Positions 7,117 to 17,577 of a DNA stretch of 64,000 bases are shown here, in pieces (position 1 is the first letter of the stretch; every line of letters starts with the position of its first letter). The stretch spans positions 1 to 64,000 of the forward strand of contig NZ_FOSR01000001.1 in assembly GCF_900114325.1 (NCBI RefSeq), given 5' to 3'. The notes under the pieces were generated by a model that had not been told where the DNA came from, made no database searches, and saw nothing but the letters and a program-made list of their open reading frames with translations. Made by a program: the position numbers and the translations under genes. Origin of the DNA: Rhodanobacter glycinis. GTDB lineage: Bacteria; Pseudomonadota; Gammaproteobacteria; Xanthomonadales; Rhodanobacteraceae.

Positions 7117-8490
7117 TCAGCGCGACAGGTCGACCAGCGTTCCGGTGTGCAGGCGATTGCCACCTTGCCGCTTGGCGCGGTACATCGCTTCATCGGCACT
7201 GCGAATCAACTGCTCGCGACTCTCGCCGTGCGAAGGAAAGAACGCGATGCCGATGCTCGCCGCCACTTCCAGGCGATGGTGGCCGATCGCATAGGGATGA
7301 TGCAGCGCCAGACGGATCTTGGTGGCGACGGTGGTTGCATCCCCGGGCAGGCGAAGATGGCCGAGCAACACGACGAATTCATCTCCGCCGAACCGGCCGA
7401 TGGTGTCCGACTCGCGCACGCATTGCCGAAGCCGGGCGGCAACCTCGCGCAACAGCATGTCGCCGGCGTCGTGACCGTAGTTGTCGTTCACCCGCTTGAA
7501 GCGATCAAGGTCGATATAGAGCAAGGCCAGGGGTTCGCCTTCGCGGCGGGCGCGGGCCATCGCGACATCGAGTCGGTCGTGGAACAGTTCGCGGTTGGGC
7601 AGGTCGGTGAGCGGGTCGTGTTGCGCCACGTGTTGCAGGCGTGCCTCGGCCTGCTTGCGTTCGATGGCGGAGGCGACCTGGATGGAGACGAATTGCAGCA
7701 GGGTCTTGTCGTGTTCGGTGTAGCGCACGTCGCCGGCATAGGTTTGCACCACCAGCGCGCCGATGACACCGCGCCGTGCGCGCAGCGGCACGCCGAGCCA
7801 GTCCAGCGCCTGGTGGCCGGTCAGGCACCGACCGCCTGCGCGAAGCGCCTGGCACTGGTCGGACGTGAGCAGCATGGCCTTGCCGGTGCGCACCACTTCG
7901 ACGCTGAGTGCGTCCGAGTCCATGGGCTGCGATTCCGGTACGCCATCGTGCTCGTCGACGAAGTAGGGGTAGTCGAGCCGGTCGTGTTGCTCGTCGCGCA
8001 GGGCGACGAAGAAATTCCGGGCCGGCAGCAGGTCGCCGACAATGCGGTGGATCTGCTGGAACAGCGCCATCAGATCGCGGGTGGTGAAGGCGGCTTCCGA
8101 GACGGCATACAGCGCGGCCTGGATGGTTTCGGCGCGCTTCAGTTCGGTGATGTCGCGCGCCACCGCTATGCGTGCCTGATCTGCTTCGGACCAGCACGCC
8201 GACCACATGATGTGGACGATTTGCCCGTCCTTGCGCACATAGCGGTTCTGGAAGTTCAGCAGGGGTTTGCCGCGCATGACGTCTCCGGCCGCCAGCAACG
8301 TGCGCTTGCGATCATCCGGATGAACCAGGTCGATCATCGGCTTGCCGATGATTTCCGCGGGCGTGTAGCCAAAGATGCGTTCGAAGGCGGCGCTGGCGTG
8401 AAGGTAACGGCCCTCGGTATCCACCACGCAGACGGCATCGAGCAGCAGGTCGGTGATGTTGGCCAGCGAGGTGGGGGCGGATTTTTCCAT
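7117..8490 (-). CDS. PAS-GAF-GGDEF diguanylate cyclase
   Basis: This 457-residue signalling enzyme has a PAS domain (about residues 8-120), a GAF domain (about 125-278) and a GGDEF domain (about 290-450). The active-site loop reads GRFGGDEF (G368-F372), and RESD at 359-362 forms the canonical inhibitory I-site five residues upstream. It should therefore make cyclic di-GMP and be product-inhibited. It has no membrane segment. The start at 8490 (MEKSAPTSL) is chosen because the upstream extension is Arg-rich and unlike the family. The cyclic di-GMP effector YajQ lies elsewhere in the window. Confidence 0.93.
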   Translation of the reverse strand: MEKSAPTSLANITDLLLDAVCVVDTEGRYLHASAAFERIFGYTPAEIIGKPMIDLVHPDDRKRTLLAAGDVMRGKPLLNFQNRYVRKDGQIVHIMWSACWSEADQARIAVARDITELKRAETIQAALYAVSEAAFTTRDLMALFQQIHRIVGDLLPARNFFVALRDEQHDRLDYPYFVDEHDGVPESQPMDSDALSVEVVRTGKAMLLTSDQCQALRAGGRCLTGHQALDWLGVPLRARRGVIGALVVQTYAGDVRYTEHDKTLLQFVSIQVASAIERKQAEARLQHVAQHDPLTDLPNRELFHDRLDVAMARARREGEPLALLYIDLDRFKRVNDNYGHDAGDMLLREVAARLRQCVRESDTIGRFGGDEFVVLLGHLRLPGDATTVATKIRLALHHPYAIGHHRLEVAASIGIAFFPSHGESREQLIRSADEAMYRAKRQGGNRLHTGTLVDLSR

Positions 8491-9158
8491 GGGGCGATGG
8501 CATGGGACAGGCCCTGCCGGCATTCCGGACGCGGCGATGGTTTCCACTTTAGCGTGAAAAACCGGATCGAATGGACGTTTCCGGCAGGTGCGTCCGTTCC
8601 GCGCATCGGCGGGCTGTATCGGGTGCCGTGCGCGTGCGTGGCCAGTGGATTTGCGCGATGAGGATATCGTTGTCATCCGTGCATGACCCGCAAGCCCTCC
8701 GCGTCATGTGACGCTGCCTCACCTAGTGTGAAGAGACGCTGCGCGAAGTGGGCATGCCGGCCTGTGAAGAAGGTCGGCTCATCGGGTTGTCGGGGGCGTG
8801 GTCACTTGCGTGCCTGCTCAAATTCCGGCGGCTGCGGCAGACCTGCTTTGCCTTGAATGATGAACGGACACTTGCGTCTGGGTGACGCTGTCGTCAGGCG
8901 GAATCTTATTTGCCGGTTAAAGGTGGCGGGCATTTGTGCGACGTGCATCGCGCTACGACGTCGCACAGGGCGGTTATGCCTGCAATTCACTAGACAACGT
9001 TGTCATTGCGGTCTAGTAATGGCCAGGCTTGACCCACGACACGCAGTAGAGGCAAGGACGCGGCGAGGCGGCTGTCCCCAAGCGGCCATCAGGATCGATG
9101 GCTGTCGTTCGCCTTGGTAACGCATTCGTAGCGATGTATCCCAACCGGAGACAGTTCA
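8491..9158. other. Long intergenic region between the GGDEF and chitinase genes
   Basis: There is no supportable gene in these 668 bases. They hold several inverted repeats: GCGTCA-TG-TGACGC at 8701-8714, TGTGCGACGT (8935-8944) facing ACGTCGCACA (8958-8967), and the NagR-like palindrome near 8999. A ribosome binding site (GGAG) precedes the chitinase start. The length and the repeats suggest regulated divergent promoters. Confidence 0.6.
8992..9007. promoter_or_regulatory. NagR-like (LacI-family) operator upstream of the chitinase gene
   Basis: The sequence AGACAACGTTGTCATT contains a perfect 12-bp palindrome, GACAACGTTGTC (8993-9004). From memory it closely resembles the ATGACA-rCGy-TGTCAT consensus of NagR, the LacI-type N-acetylglucosamine repressor of gammaproteobacteria including xanthomonads. 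An outer repeat CTAGAC (8990-8995) / GTCTAG (9011-9016) overlaps it. It lies about 150 bp before a chitinase gene, which fits chitin and GlcNAc control. Confidence 0.55.
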
Positions 9159-10727
<1,569 letters not shown>

Positions 10728-10750
10728 GGGCAAAGTAAAGGGGAAGAGTC

Positions 10751-10780
10751 GGCCGGGCCATGTGCCCGGCCGGCTTTTTT
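10751..10780 (+). terminator. Intrinsic terminator of the chitinase gene
   Basis: GGCCGGGC and GCCCGGCC form an 8-bp GC stem around the loop CATGT, followed by GGC and six T. It stands 24 bases after the chitinase stop. Confidence 0.92.
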
Positions 10781-10981
10781 GCGGGCTTCGAGAACCGGCA
10801 GGCGGAGGTTTCCCGAAGTGTCCCGTTCGGCGCATGCCGTGTTGCGGGTGACTCATCCGGGTCTTTCCGTGCGTACGGCCCGGAGCGGTCGTGACCACGG
10901 AATTTCGCGATGCTTTTCGCGCGACCTTCGCTGATGCGCTTGTGGGGTGGTGCGACTTGCCATTAGAGTTCGCGGCTTCAA

Positions 10982-11485
10982 ATGCGAAAGATTCTCATGT
11001 CCATCCGTCACAATGTCCTCAAGTTCGTGCGCCAGTTCCACCTCTATCTGGGCGTCTTCACCGCGCCGGCGTTGTTGTTCTTCGCGTTCACCGGTGGCCT
11101 GCAGACGTTCAGCCTGCACGAGACGCAGCGCGGCAGCGACTACACGCCGCCAGCGTGGCTGGTGACGATGGCGCAATTGCACAAGAAGCAGACCATGGTC
11201 GTGCCGGTGCGTCGGAAGCGTCCGGCGCCGACGATGCCGATTGCCGGCGCCGACGAGCGTGGTGCGGCGGCTGTCGCCCGAGCCGGCGCCGAGGCACCGC
11301 GTCCGACGATACGGACGCGCCATGCGTTGCCACTGAAGATCTTCGTGGGACTGGTGGCGCTGGCCTTGTTTCTTTCCACGCTGACCGGGCTCTACATGGC
11401 GTATCGCTATACCCGCAACCAGCGGCTGGTCAGCGGCGTGCTGGTGGCGGGCGTGGTGGTGCCGGTGTTGCTGGCGCTGTTCTGA
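10982..11485 (+). CDS. PepSY-associated membrane protein
   Basis: This 167-residue protein has an N-terminal helix after a basic stretch (RQFHLYLGVFTAPALLFFAFTGGLQTF). A periplasmic loop rich in Pro and Ala follows, then two C-terminal helices (IFVGLVALALFLSTLTGLYMAYRY and VSGVLVAGVVVPVLLALF). The HLYLGVFTAPALLFFAFTGG pattern is that of PepSY-type transmembrane proteins, often linked to iron reduction, but no PepSY domain proper is present. A second start (MSIRHNV) lies five codons in. No partner gene is adjacent. Confidence 0.75.
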   Translation: MRKILMSIRHNVLKFVRQFHLYLGVFTAPALLFFAFTGGLQTFSLHETQRGSDYTPPAWLVTMAQLHKKQTMVVPVRRKRPAPTMPIAGADERGAAAVARAGAEAPRPTIRTRHALPLKIFVGLVALALFLSTLTGLYMAYRYTRNQRLVSGVLVAGVVVPVLLALF

Positions 11486-11796
11486 TTCCGGATTCGCGGG
11501 CTGGCCCGGCAAATATCGAGCGCGCATGCCTCGCGTCGGCATCGCGACTGACGGTTCGCCCGGGCGGATTACGCCGCCGGGATGAACGATTCGACGGCAG
11601 GCAAGTCATAACAACTGGGCAAGTGGAAAAAGCAGCGCAGTGCCTGCGCAAGCCATGGACGCTGCGTCGCGGCCGGCACCCCGTGCCAGCCGGGCGAATG
11701 GTGCAGGGAACTTGCCCGATGGGCTGACGCGAAAAGCCAGTGAAATGACAGTTTTCCGGAGTTTCCTGAGGTATCGACGCAACGCGGGGCAATACA
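11486..11796. other. Intergenic region without a supportable gene
   Basis: These 311 bases between the PepSY-type and DUF3014 genes show no convincing coding sequence or terminator. A 36-codon minus-strand frame (11569-11679) has plausible codon use, but it lacks a ribosome binding site and recognisable similarity. Confidence 0.5.
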
Positions 11797-12624
11797 GTGA
11801 GCAAACAGAGTTCGGCAGGTAGTTGGGTGGTGGCCGTGATCGTGGTGGTCATCGTGATTGCGGCAGGTGGTTACATGGCGTATCGCGCCATGCATCCGGC
11901 AGCGCCGGCGTCCGAGGCCATGCCGGCAACGTCGGCCAGTGCGGCGACAACGCCCGCTGCCGAGCCGATCCAGCACCCCATTTCACAGGCGTCGGCTCCG
12001 GCCAGCGCCTCGACCGCGCCACTCCCCGCACTGGATGACAGCGATGCCAGCGTGTTGTCTGCATTGCAGGGTCTGGCCGGTGGCCAGGACCTGGATTCGT
12101 TGCTGATCCATGGCCAGATCGTCGAGCGCATCGTGGCCACTGTCGATGCATTGCCGCGTCACGCGCTGGGTCGTTCCGTCCTGCCGGTGCATGCGCCGAA
12201 GGGAACGTTCGCGGTCACCCAGGCGCAGGGTGCCACCGTGATGGATGCACGCAATGCCGAGCGCTACGCGCCCTATATGCAGTTGCTGAAAGGCATGGAC
12301 AGCAAGGCGCTGGTCGATTGGTATGTCCACGCATATCCGTTGTTCCAGCAGGCTTATCGCCAGCTGGGTTATCCGAAGGGTTACTTCAATGATCGCCTGG
12401 TGACGGTGATCGACAACCTGCTAGCCACGCCGGACCTGGCCCAGGCACCGGCATTGACGCCGGTGAACGGCCATTACGAATACGCCAACCCTGCGCTGGA
12501 ATCGCTGTCGGTCGGGCAGAAGATGCTGTTGCGTGCGGGGCCGGCCGACGAGGCCGCGATCAAGGCCAAGTTGCGTGACGTACGCGCGCAGCTGACCGGG
12601 AAGACCTTGCCCGCGGTGAAGTGA
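11797..12624 (+). CDS. DUF3014 family membrane-anchored protein
   Basis: This 275-residue protein starts with GTG. An N-terminal helix (WVVAVIVVVIVIAAGGYMAY) is followed by an Ala/Pro-rich spacer and a conserved domain from about residue 80: LIHGQIVERIVATVDALPR, APKGTFAV, RYAPYMQLL, WYVHAYPLFQQAYRQLGYP, FNDRLVTVIDNLLATP. These are the landmarks of DUF3014, an envelope family of unknown function common in Xanthomonadales. The domain would face the periplasm. Confidence 0.85.
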   Translation: MSKQSSAGSWVVAVIVVVIVIAAGGYMAYRAMHPAAPASEAMPATSASAATTPAAEPIQHPISQASAPASASTAPLPALDDSDASVLSALQGLAGGQDLDSLLIHGQIVERIVATVDALPRHALGRSVLPVHAPKGTFAVTQAQGATVMDARNAERYAPYMQLLKGMDSKALVDWYVHAYPLFQQAYRQLGYPKGYFNDRLVTVIDNLLATPDLAQAPALTPVNGHYEYANPALESLSVGQKMLLRAGPADEAAIKAKLRDVRAQLTGKTLPAVK

Positions 12625-12626
12625 AA

Positions 12627-12660
12627 TGCACGCGCCACGCCTTGGAGCGTGGCGCGTGCA
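12627..12660. terminator. Strong hairpin between convergent genes
   Basis: TGCACGCGCCACGC and GCGTGGCGCGTGCA pair perfectly over 14 bp around the loop CTTGGA. No T-run follows. It begins three bases after the DUF3014 stop and five bases before the stop of the convergent gene, so it probably serves both. Confidence 0.7.
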
Positions 12661-12664
12661 ATCG

Positions 12665-13165
12665 TCAGGTGGCGACGGTCGGGGTTTCGAACGGCAGGCG
12701 CACGGCGCCGACGTGGGTGACGGAAGCCTCGACCCGGGTGAGCTGATCCTCCGGAACGTCGACCACCACCAGAATATGGCCACTGTCGATCTCGCTCTTG
12801 AAGCGGCGATCCACCGGGTCGGCGATTCCGGCACCGGCCACCGCGCTCATGCAGCCGCCGGCGATCGCGCCGATCACGCAGGTGGCTATCGCGCCTTCGA
12901 GTGGAAATCCCGAGGCAGGGATCAACAGTCCGGCAATCAGGCCCAGCACCAAGCCGCCAATGCCGCCCCACAGCGCGCCACGCCAAAGCGCCGGGTAGAA
13001 ATCATTGCGGTTATGCAGCCGTTGCCCGGGGCGGCTGAGCTTCTGGATGTCCTTGCGAGCCAGCAGGCCGATGTCGTCGTCATCGATGCCGGCCTGGTGG
13101 GCCGCCTGCATGGCCGCGCGAGCGGTGGGCAAGTCGTTGGTGCGAAATACGCAGCGATTCTTCAT
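12665..13165 (-). CDS. Glycine-zipper membrane protein of unknown function
   Basis: This 166-residue protein begins with a small soluble domain (KNRCVFRTNDLPTARAAMQAAHQAGIDDDDIGLLARKD). A glycine-rich double helix follows (GALWGGIGGLVLGLIAGLLIPASGF and AIATCVIGAIAGGCMSAVAG), then a C-terminal soluble part (SGHILVVVDVPEDQLTRVEASVTHVGAV). The layout resembles DUF1269-like stress proteins. GGGAGGG precedes the ATG. It lies downstream of the ClC gene on the same strand, with a 163-base gap. Confidence 0.75.
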   Translation of the reverse strand: MKNRCVFRTNDLPTARAAMQAAHQAGIDDDDIGLLARKDIQKLSRPGQRLHNRNDFYPALWRGALWGGIGGLVLGLIAGLLIPASGFPLEGAIATCVIGAIAGGCMSAVAGAGIADPVDRRFKSEIDSGHILVVVDVPEDQLTRVEASVTHVGAVRLPFETPTVAT

Positions 13166-13328
13166 GGGGCCCTCCCTTCGATGGGACCGGCGGCATGTCA
13201 CGGGCCGGTCGTGCAGCGCGGATGGAGCGCGCCGGAATGGTCGAGTCCCATCCTTCGCTGCACGGGGTAAGCGGCGCGTGACAGTGGCATCAAGCTTGCG
13301 CGACTGCGGCCGCGTGCACGGCTTTCGG

Positions 13329-15140
13329 TTATTTGTCGTTGTGGTTGCCGTTGCGGAAGAAACGTTCGCGTACGCGTTCTTCCCGGTGGTAATGGGTGTA
13401 CGGCTTGAGCAGGTCGTAACGGGTGACCATGCCGAGCAGGCGGCGGCCATCGGCATCGACGACCGGGATGCGGTCGAGCTTTTCCACCGCGGCGCGGATG
13501 GCCACGCTCTTGCAACTTTCACCGGGGAAGGCGACCACCGGGTCCTTGCCCAGCAGGTCGGCCAGGCAGGCAGTGCCGGCTTCGTCGGCCTGCAGCATGC
13601 GCGCCATTTCGTTGCGATCGAGCATGTTGAGCAAATGGCCGTCCGCATCGGTGACCGGGTAGGCACGGTATTTCTGGTCGGTGCCGAAGTGGCTGCGTGC
13701 GGCTTCACGTACCAGGGTGTCGCCGGGAATGGTCAGCATCTCGGTGGTCATCACGTCTTTCACCGCCATGTGCTCCAGCCGATCCACCGAGTATTCGCGG
13801 AAGATGTCGAAGCCGCGCCGGGCGATCTTCTCGGTGAGGATCGAGCGTTTCATCAGGAACACGCTGACGCCGTAGGCGGCGGTGCACGCCACCAGCAATG
13901 CGGGCAGTGCGCTGGCGTTGTGGGTGAGTTCCAGCGCGAACAGGATCGGCATGAACGGCATGCGCATGACGCCGGCCATCAGTGCGCTCATGCCCAGCAG
14001 CGGCCACAGCAGGGGATCGGCACCGGGAAAAAACAGCGCTTCCAGGCCGCCCAGGCCTGCGCCCAGCGCCAGCAGCGGCGCCAGGATGCCACCGGAGGTT
14101 CCCGAGGCGAGGTAGATGATCCACATCAGCGATTTGGCGATCATGAACACCACGATCGCCATGCCGATGATCTTGCCGGTCAGCAGTTCGTCGATCACGC
14201 CGTAGCCGACACCCAGCGCCTTCGGTTCCAGCAGGCCGCCAATGCCGACCGCCAGCGCGCCGATGGCCGGCCACCACATCCAGTGGACCGGCAGTTTGTG
14301 GAACAGGTCTTCGGTCTTGTAGATCATCGCCGACAGCAGCGTGGCGAACAGGCCCGCCAGCACGCCGCAGACGGCGGCCATGCCCAGCTCGCCCAGTTGC
14401 GGATGGAACTGCACGGCCAGCGGAAACAGCGGGCCGGGGCCGATCAGGAGCGGCCGCAACGCGGCGGCGACGAAGCAGGCGATTGCTACCGGAATGGTGC
14501 TGCGCGGACGCAGTTCGAACAGCAGCAATTCCACCGCCAGCAGGGTGGCCGAAATCGGCGTGGCAAAGGTCGCCGCCATGCCGGCGCAGGCGCCGGCCAC
14601 CAGCAGCGTGCGGCGCTCGATCGAGGTGAGGTAGAAGGTCTGGCCGAACAGCGAGCCGACCGCGCCGCCGGTCATGATGATCGGCCCTTCCGCGCCGAAC
14701 GGACCACCGGTGCCGATGGCAATGGCGGCCGACAACGGTTTCAGTATCGCCACCTTGAGCAGCATCTTGCTTTGTCGGAACAGGATGGCTTCCAGCGCTT
14801 CGGGAATGCCGTGGCCGCGGATGCGTTCGGTGCCGAAGCGGGCCATCAGGCCGATGATCAGGCCGCCGACGATCGGTGCCAGCACAATCACCCATGCCGG
14901 CGCGCCGAACGCGGACGGCGCGGTGAAATCGAACGACCATTGTCCGGCGAAGGCGAGGTGGGTCACCAGACCGATCATGCGATACAGCAGCCATGCGACC
15001 AGGGCGGCGGCGATGCCGACGAAGATCGCCATGAAGGAAAGCTTGAGGATGCTCACGCTGGGGCGAAAATCGCTCTGGCTGAGCGTGTCCTGCTTCCACT
15101 TCTCGTAGATGCGTCGAAAGCGGTGCGTGATGCCGGTCAT
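13329..15140 (-). CDS. ClC-family chloride channel/transporter with CBS domains
   Basis: This 603-residue membrane protein has the ClC selectivity motifs: GHGIPE (residues 109-114; family GSGIP) and GPFGAEGP (146-153; family GxEGP with gating Glu at E151). After about 11 hydrophobic segments, two CBS domains follow (VKDVMTTEMLTIPGD... and LADLLGKDPVVAFPGE...). The CBS pair probably binds nucleotides and regulates transport. Whether it is a channel or a proton-coupled antiporter cannot be decided from the sequence. The start at 15140 (MTGITHRF) is preferred over one ten codons upstream. Confidence 0.93.
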   Translation of the reverse strand: MTGITHRFRRIYEKWKQDTLSQSDFRPSVSILKLSFMAIFVGIAAALVAWLLYRMIGLVTHLAFAGQWSFDFTAPSAFGAPAWVIVLAPIVGGLIIGLMARFGTERIRGHGIPEALEAILFRQSKMLLKVAILKPLSAAIAIGTGGPFGAEGPIIMTGGAVGSLFGQTFYLTSIERRTLLVAGACAGMAATFATPISATLLAVELLLFELRPRSTIPVAIACFVAAALRPLLIGPGPLFPLAVQFHPQLGELGMAAVCGVLAGLFATLLSAMIYKTEDLFHKLPVHWMWWPAIGALAVGIGGLLEPKALGVGYGVIDELLTGKIIGMAIVVFMIAKSLMWIIYLASGTSGGILAPLLALGAGLGGLEALFFPGADPLLWPLLGMSALMAGVMRMPFMPILFALELTHNASALPALLVACTAAYGVSVFLMKRSILTEKIARRGFDIFREYSVDRLEHMAVKDVMTTEMLTIPGDTLVREAARSHFGTDQKYRAYPVTDADGHLLNMLDRNEMARMLQADEAGTACLADLLGKDPVVAFPGESCKSVAIRAAVEKLDRIPVVDADGRRLLGMVTRYDLLKPYTHYHREERVRERFFRNGNHNDK

Positions 15141-15354
15141 GGGGTGTCCCGTATGACAAAGCCTGTTCACGATTTTCGAACAGCCGTCCCGGTGAAAGGC
15201 AAGGCGGCCAAATCAGGGTAGCGGATTCGTGCGCCGGCATCAGGTGGTTTGATGCCGGCCTGGACAGGGTGGGGATCCATGCCGAAAGACATGTCACCCG
15301 ATGGCGGGTTTGGGTCCACAATGACGAACCCCACACTCGTTGCCGGAGTACGTC

Positions 15355-16146
15355 ATGCGTCCCACTGTGCTTGCTGTGCTGGTTGCGTTAACCCTTCCTG
15401 CCGCGGCGATGGCCGCCGCGCCTGTCCATACCCATGCCCATCACCACGCCAGCGGCGCGGTGCCGGCCTATGTCACCGCCGCCATGCACGACCCGGCACG
15501 CCAGGCCGATGCGTCCAACGACGCGCGCCGCAAGATGGCTGCCGTGATGACCTTTGCTGAGGTGAAGCCGGGCGAAAAGGTGCTGGAGCTGGTCCCCGGC
15601 AGTGGCTACTGGACGCGCGTGTTCAGCGCCATCGTGGGTCCGACGGGCCACGTCTACACGGTGTGGCCGAGCGAGATGGCGAAGTTCTCGACCAAGAGCC
15701 TGGACAACTGGCGCAAGCTGTCGGCCACGCCCCATTACGCCAACGTCAGCGTGCTGGAGCAGCCGGCGGCGATGCTCAGCGTGCCGGCAAAGGTCGACCT
15801 GGTCTTCACCTCGCAGAACTACCACGACTACCACGATCCGTTCATGGGCCCGGTGGACATGATGAAGTTCGACAAGGAAGTGTTCGATGCGCTCAAGCCC
15901 GGCGGCCTGTTCGTGGTGATCGACCACGTGGCGCCGGCCGGTTCCGGCATCAGCGACACCAATACGCTGCACCGCATCGATCCAGCCGTGGTGAAGCAGG
16001 AAGCGGAGTCGGCCGGTTTCGTCTTCGACGGTTCCAGCAAGGCGCTGCACAACCCCGCCGATCCGCTCACCGTCAAGGTGTTCGACAAGTCGATACGCGG
16101 TCATACCGACCAGTTCATCTACCGCTTCCGCAAGCCGGCGCAATAA
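15355..16146 (+). CDS. Secreted class I methyltransferase-like protein
   Basis: This 263-residue protein combines a signal peptide (MRPTVLAVLVALTLPAAAMAAAP) with a Rossmann methyltransferase fold: VKPGEKVLELVPGSGYWTRVFS as SAM-binding motif I, then YTVWPSEM, DLVFTSQNYHD and ALKPGGLFVVIDHV. It belongs to a predicted-methyltransferase group that is usually exported. Export is odd because SAM is cytoplasmic, so the domain may have another role. The ATG at 15355 follows CCGGAG; a TTG start 15 bases upstream is less likely. Confidence 0.82.
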   Translation: MRPTVLAVLVALTLPAAAMAAAPVHTHAHHHASGAVPAYVTAAMHDPARQADASNDARRKMAAVMTFAEVKPGEKVLELVPGSGYWTRVFSAIVGPTGHVYTVWPSEMAKFSTKSLDNWRKLSATPHYANVSVLEQPAAMLSVPAKVDLVFTSQNYHDYHDPFMGPVDMMKFDKEVFDALKPGGLFVVIDHVAPAGSGISDTNTLHRIDPAVVKQEAESAGFVFDGSSKALHNPADPLTVKVFDKSIRGHTDQFIYRFRKPAQ

Positions 16147-16184
16147 GCGGCACGACGCTGGCTGTAATCGCCCGAGCCACTGAT

Positions 16185-16261
16185 TGTAGGAGCGCACCCT
16201 GTGCGCGAATGCTCTCCTTGGGGTTTGTGACCAAAGCCTCGCGCACAGGTTGCGCTCCTAC
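16185..16261. repeat. REP-like palindrome, copy 1
   Basis: GTAGGAGCGCACCCTGTGCG at the left end faces CGCACAGGTTGCGCTCCTAC at the right end, with about 30 unpaired bases between. The same element occurs at 43059 and 50328. It lies between two convergent genes, after the methyltransferase stop, where it may stop transcription or protect mRNA ends. Confidence 0.85.
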
Positions 16262-16306
16262 GCGGTCAGGCGAAGTATTGCCTGGCCGTAGTTCGTGCGA
16301 CGGGAG

Positions 16307-17434
16307 TTAATGCAGTCCGCGCCACATCGCGTCGAGCAGCTCGTCGCTCGGGTCCAGGCTTTGCTCCCAGTACATGATGCCGCCCAGATGGTGTGCCTTG
16401 ACGAAGGCAGCCTTGGCGGCGATGGACTGCGGATCATCGTAGGTGATGAAACGGCGCGTTTTGGCGTTCCACAGCCACGGCGCCTGCGCGGCGCCATCCC
16501 AGTAGCGCACATAGCCGTGCTTGCCGATGTAGTCGGCCTTGAGTTTCGGCCACGGCAGCATGCCCTGGAAGTGGTCGTAGCGCTGGTACAGGCCGTGGTG
16601 TGCCGGCTGCACGCCGGCGAATTCGCGGCCGTAGAACGCTGCGCCGATCACCAGTTTGCGTGCCGGTACGCCAGCTGCGAGGAATTGTTCGACGGCGCGG
16701 TCGGTGGTGCGGCCGTCACCAGCGATAAGTGCGGAGGCGTGCAATCCGGTGTGGTGACCGGTGGTAGGCGTCATCGCGTTGACGAAGTCGTAAGTCATCA
16801 GGTTGAACCAGTCCAGCGTCGGCGCCACCGCAGCAAGGTCGATGCCATTGACGAACGGGCCGTCGGCTGCGGCAATGCTCAGCGTGTAGTGCTTCGTGCC
16901 AGTGCGGCCTTGCGCGGCACCGAGCCGGTCCAGGCTGGCGCGGATCGCTTTCAGCAGCAGGGTGAAATGGGCGCGATCCTGCGGACTGGAATGGATGCCG
17001 GACTCGTGGTGTTCCGGATATTCCCAGTCCACGTCGAGGCCATCGGCATCGTGCGTGGCCACCAGTTGCGCGGCGCTGTCCGCGAACGCCTGGCGACCGG
17101 CGGCGGTGCTGGCCGCTTCGGAAAAACCGCCCACGCTCCAGCCGCCCACCGAGATATCCACCTGCAATGACGGGTGGGGCGCTTTCAGCGCGGTGAGCTG
17201 GTGCAAACGCTCGGCGCTGGCATGGTCGAGCACCACCCGGCCATCCTTCAGTTGCGCGAATGCGAAGATCAGCGTGTCGATCTTGCCGATGTCCTTGTCC
17301 TGCACCGGATTCCAGCGGCTGGCGTAGCCGACGATGCGGTAGTGCGGAGCCGTGGCCTGCGCCCCTGCGCCGAACAGCACGGCGGCGACAAGCAGGGCGG
17401 TGAACATGTGGCGAAGCGGTCGGAGCTGGCGCAT
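16307..17434 (-). CDS. GH18 chitinase-type glycosidase, single domain
   Basis: This 375-residue secreted enzyme has a signal region (HMFTALLVAAVLFGAGAQA) and one GH18 barrel. The catalytic motif is DGLDVDWEYP (D131, D134, D136, E138), preceded by the SVGGWS strand motif and followed by LMTYDF and MYWEQSLD. This is the standard bacterial chitinase set, unlike the short DFDIE form of the other chitinase in the window. It lacks a chitin-binding module. It probably acts on soluble chitin oligomers; that is inference. Confidence 0.92.
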   Translation of the reverse strand: MRQLRPLRHMFTALLVAAVLFGAGAQATAPHYRIVGYASRWNPVQDKDIGKIDTLIFAFAQLKDGRVVLDHASAERLHQLTALKAPHPSLQVDISVGGWSVGGFSEAASTAAGRQAFADSAAQLVATHDADGLDVDWEYPEHHESGIHSSPQDRAHFTLLLKAIRASLDRLGAAQGRTGTKHYTLSIAAADGPFVNGIDLAAVAPTLDWFNLMTYDFVNAMTPTTGHHTGLHASALIAGDGRTTDRAVEQFLAAGVPARKLVIGAAFYGREFAGVQPAHHGLYQRYDHFQGMLPWPKLKADYIGKHGYVRYWDGAAQAPWLWNAKTRRFITYDDPQSIAAKAAFVKAHHLGGIMYWEQSLDPSDELLDAMWRGLH

Positions 17435-17539
17435 CGGTTCGGTTCCTGGCGGGATGTCCGATCTTGGCAGCCACGGCAGCGACAGCCAAGCGTGGATGCG
17501 TGGATGGATGGCCAAACGCATCACGGTGGCACGGCACGC

Positions 17540-17570
17540 TTGACGGAGTGGGCGGTCGATCGGGTATACC
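17540..17570 (+). promoter_or_regulatory. Possible promoter giving a leaderless mRNA
   Basis: TTGACG (17540-17545) and TATACC (17565-17570) are 19 bases apart. Transcription would begin at about 17577, one base before the ATG at 17578, and no ribosome binding site is visible there. The spacing is longer than ideal. Confidence 0.4.
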
Positions 17571-17577
17571 TCGCCCC

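Noticed and set aside
11569-11679. A 36-codon minus-strand frame with reasonable codon use (ending AVESFIPAA)
   Set aside because: It has no ribosome binding site and no recognised similarity, so it was not called as a gene.
13005-15221. A 738-codon plus-strand frame opposite the ClC gene
   Set aside because: It is the antisense shadow of GC-rich coding DNA; it is rich in Gln, His, Arg and Gly with no recognisable domain, whereas the minus frame is a complete ClC protein.
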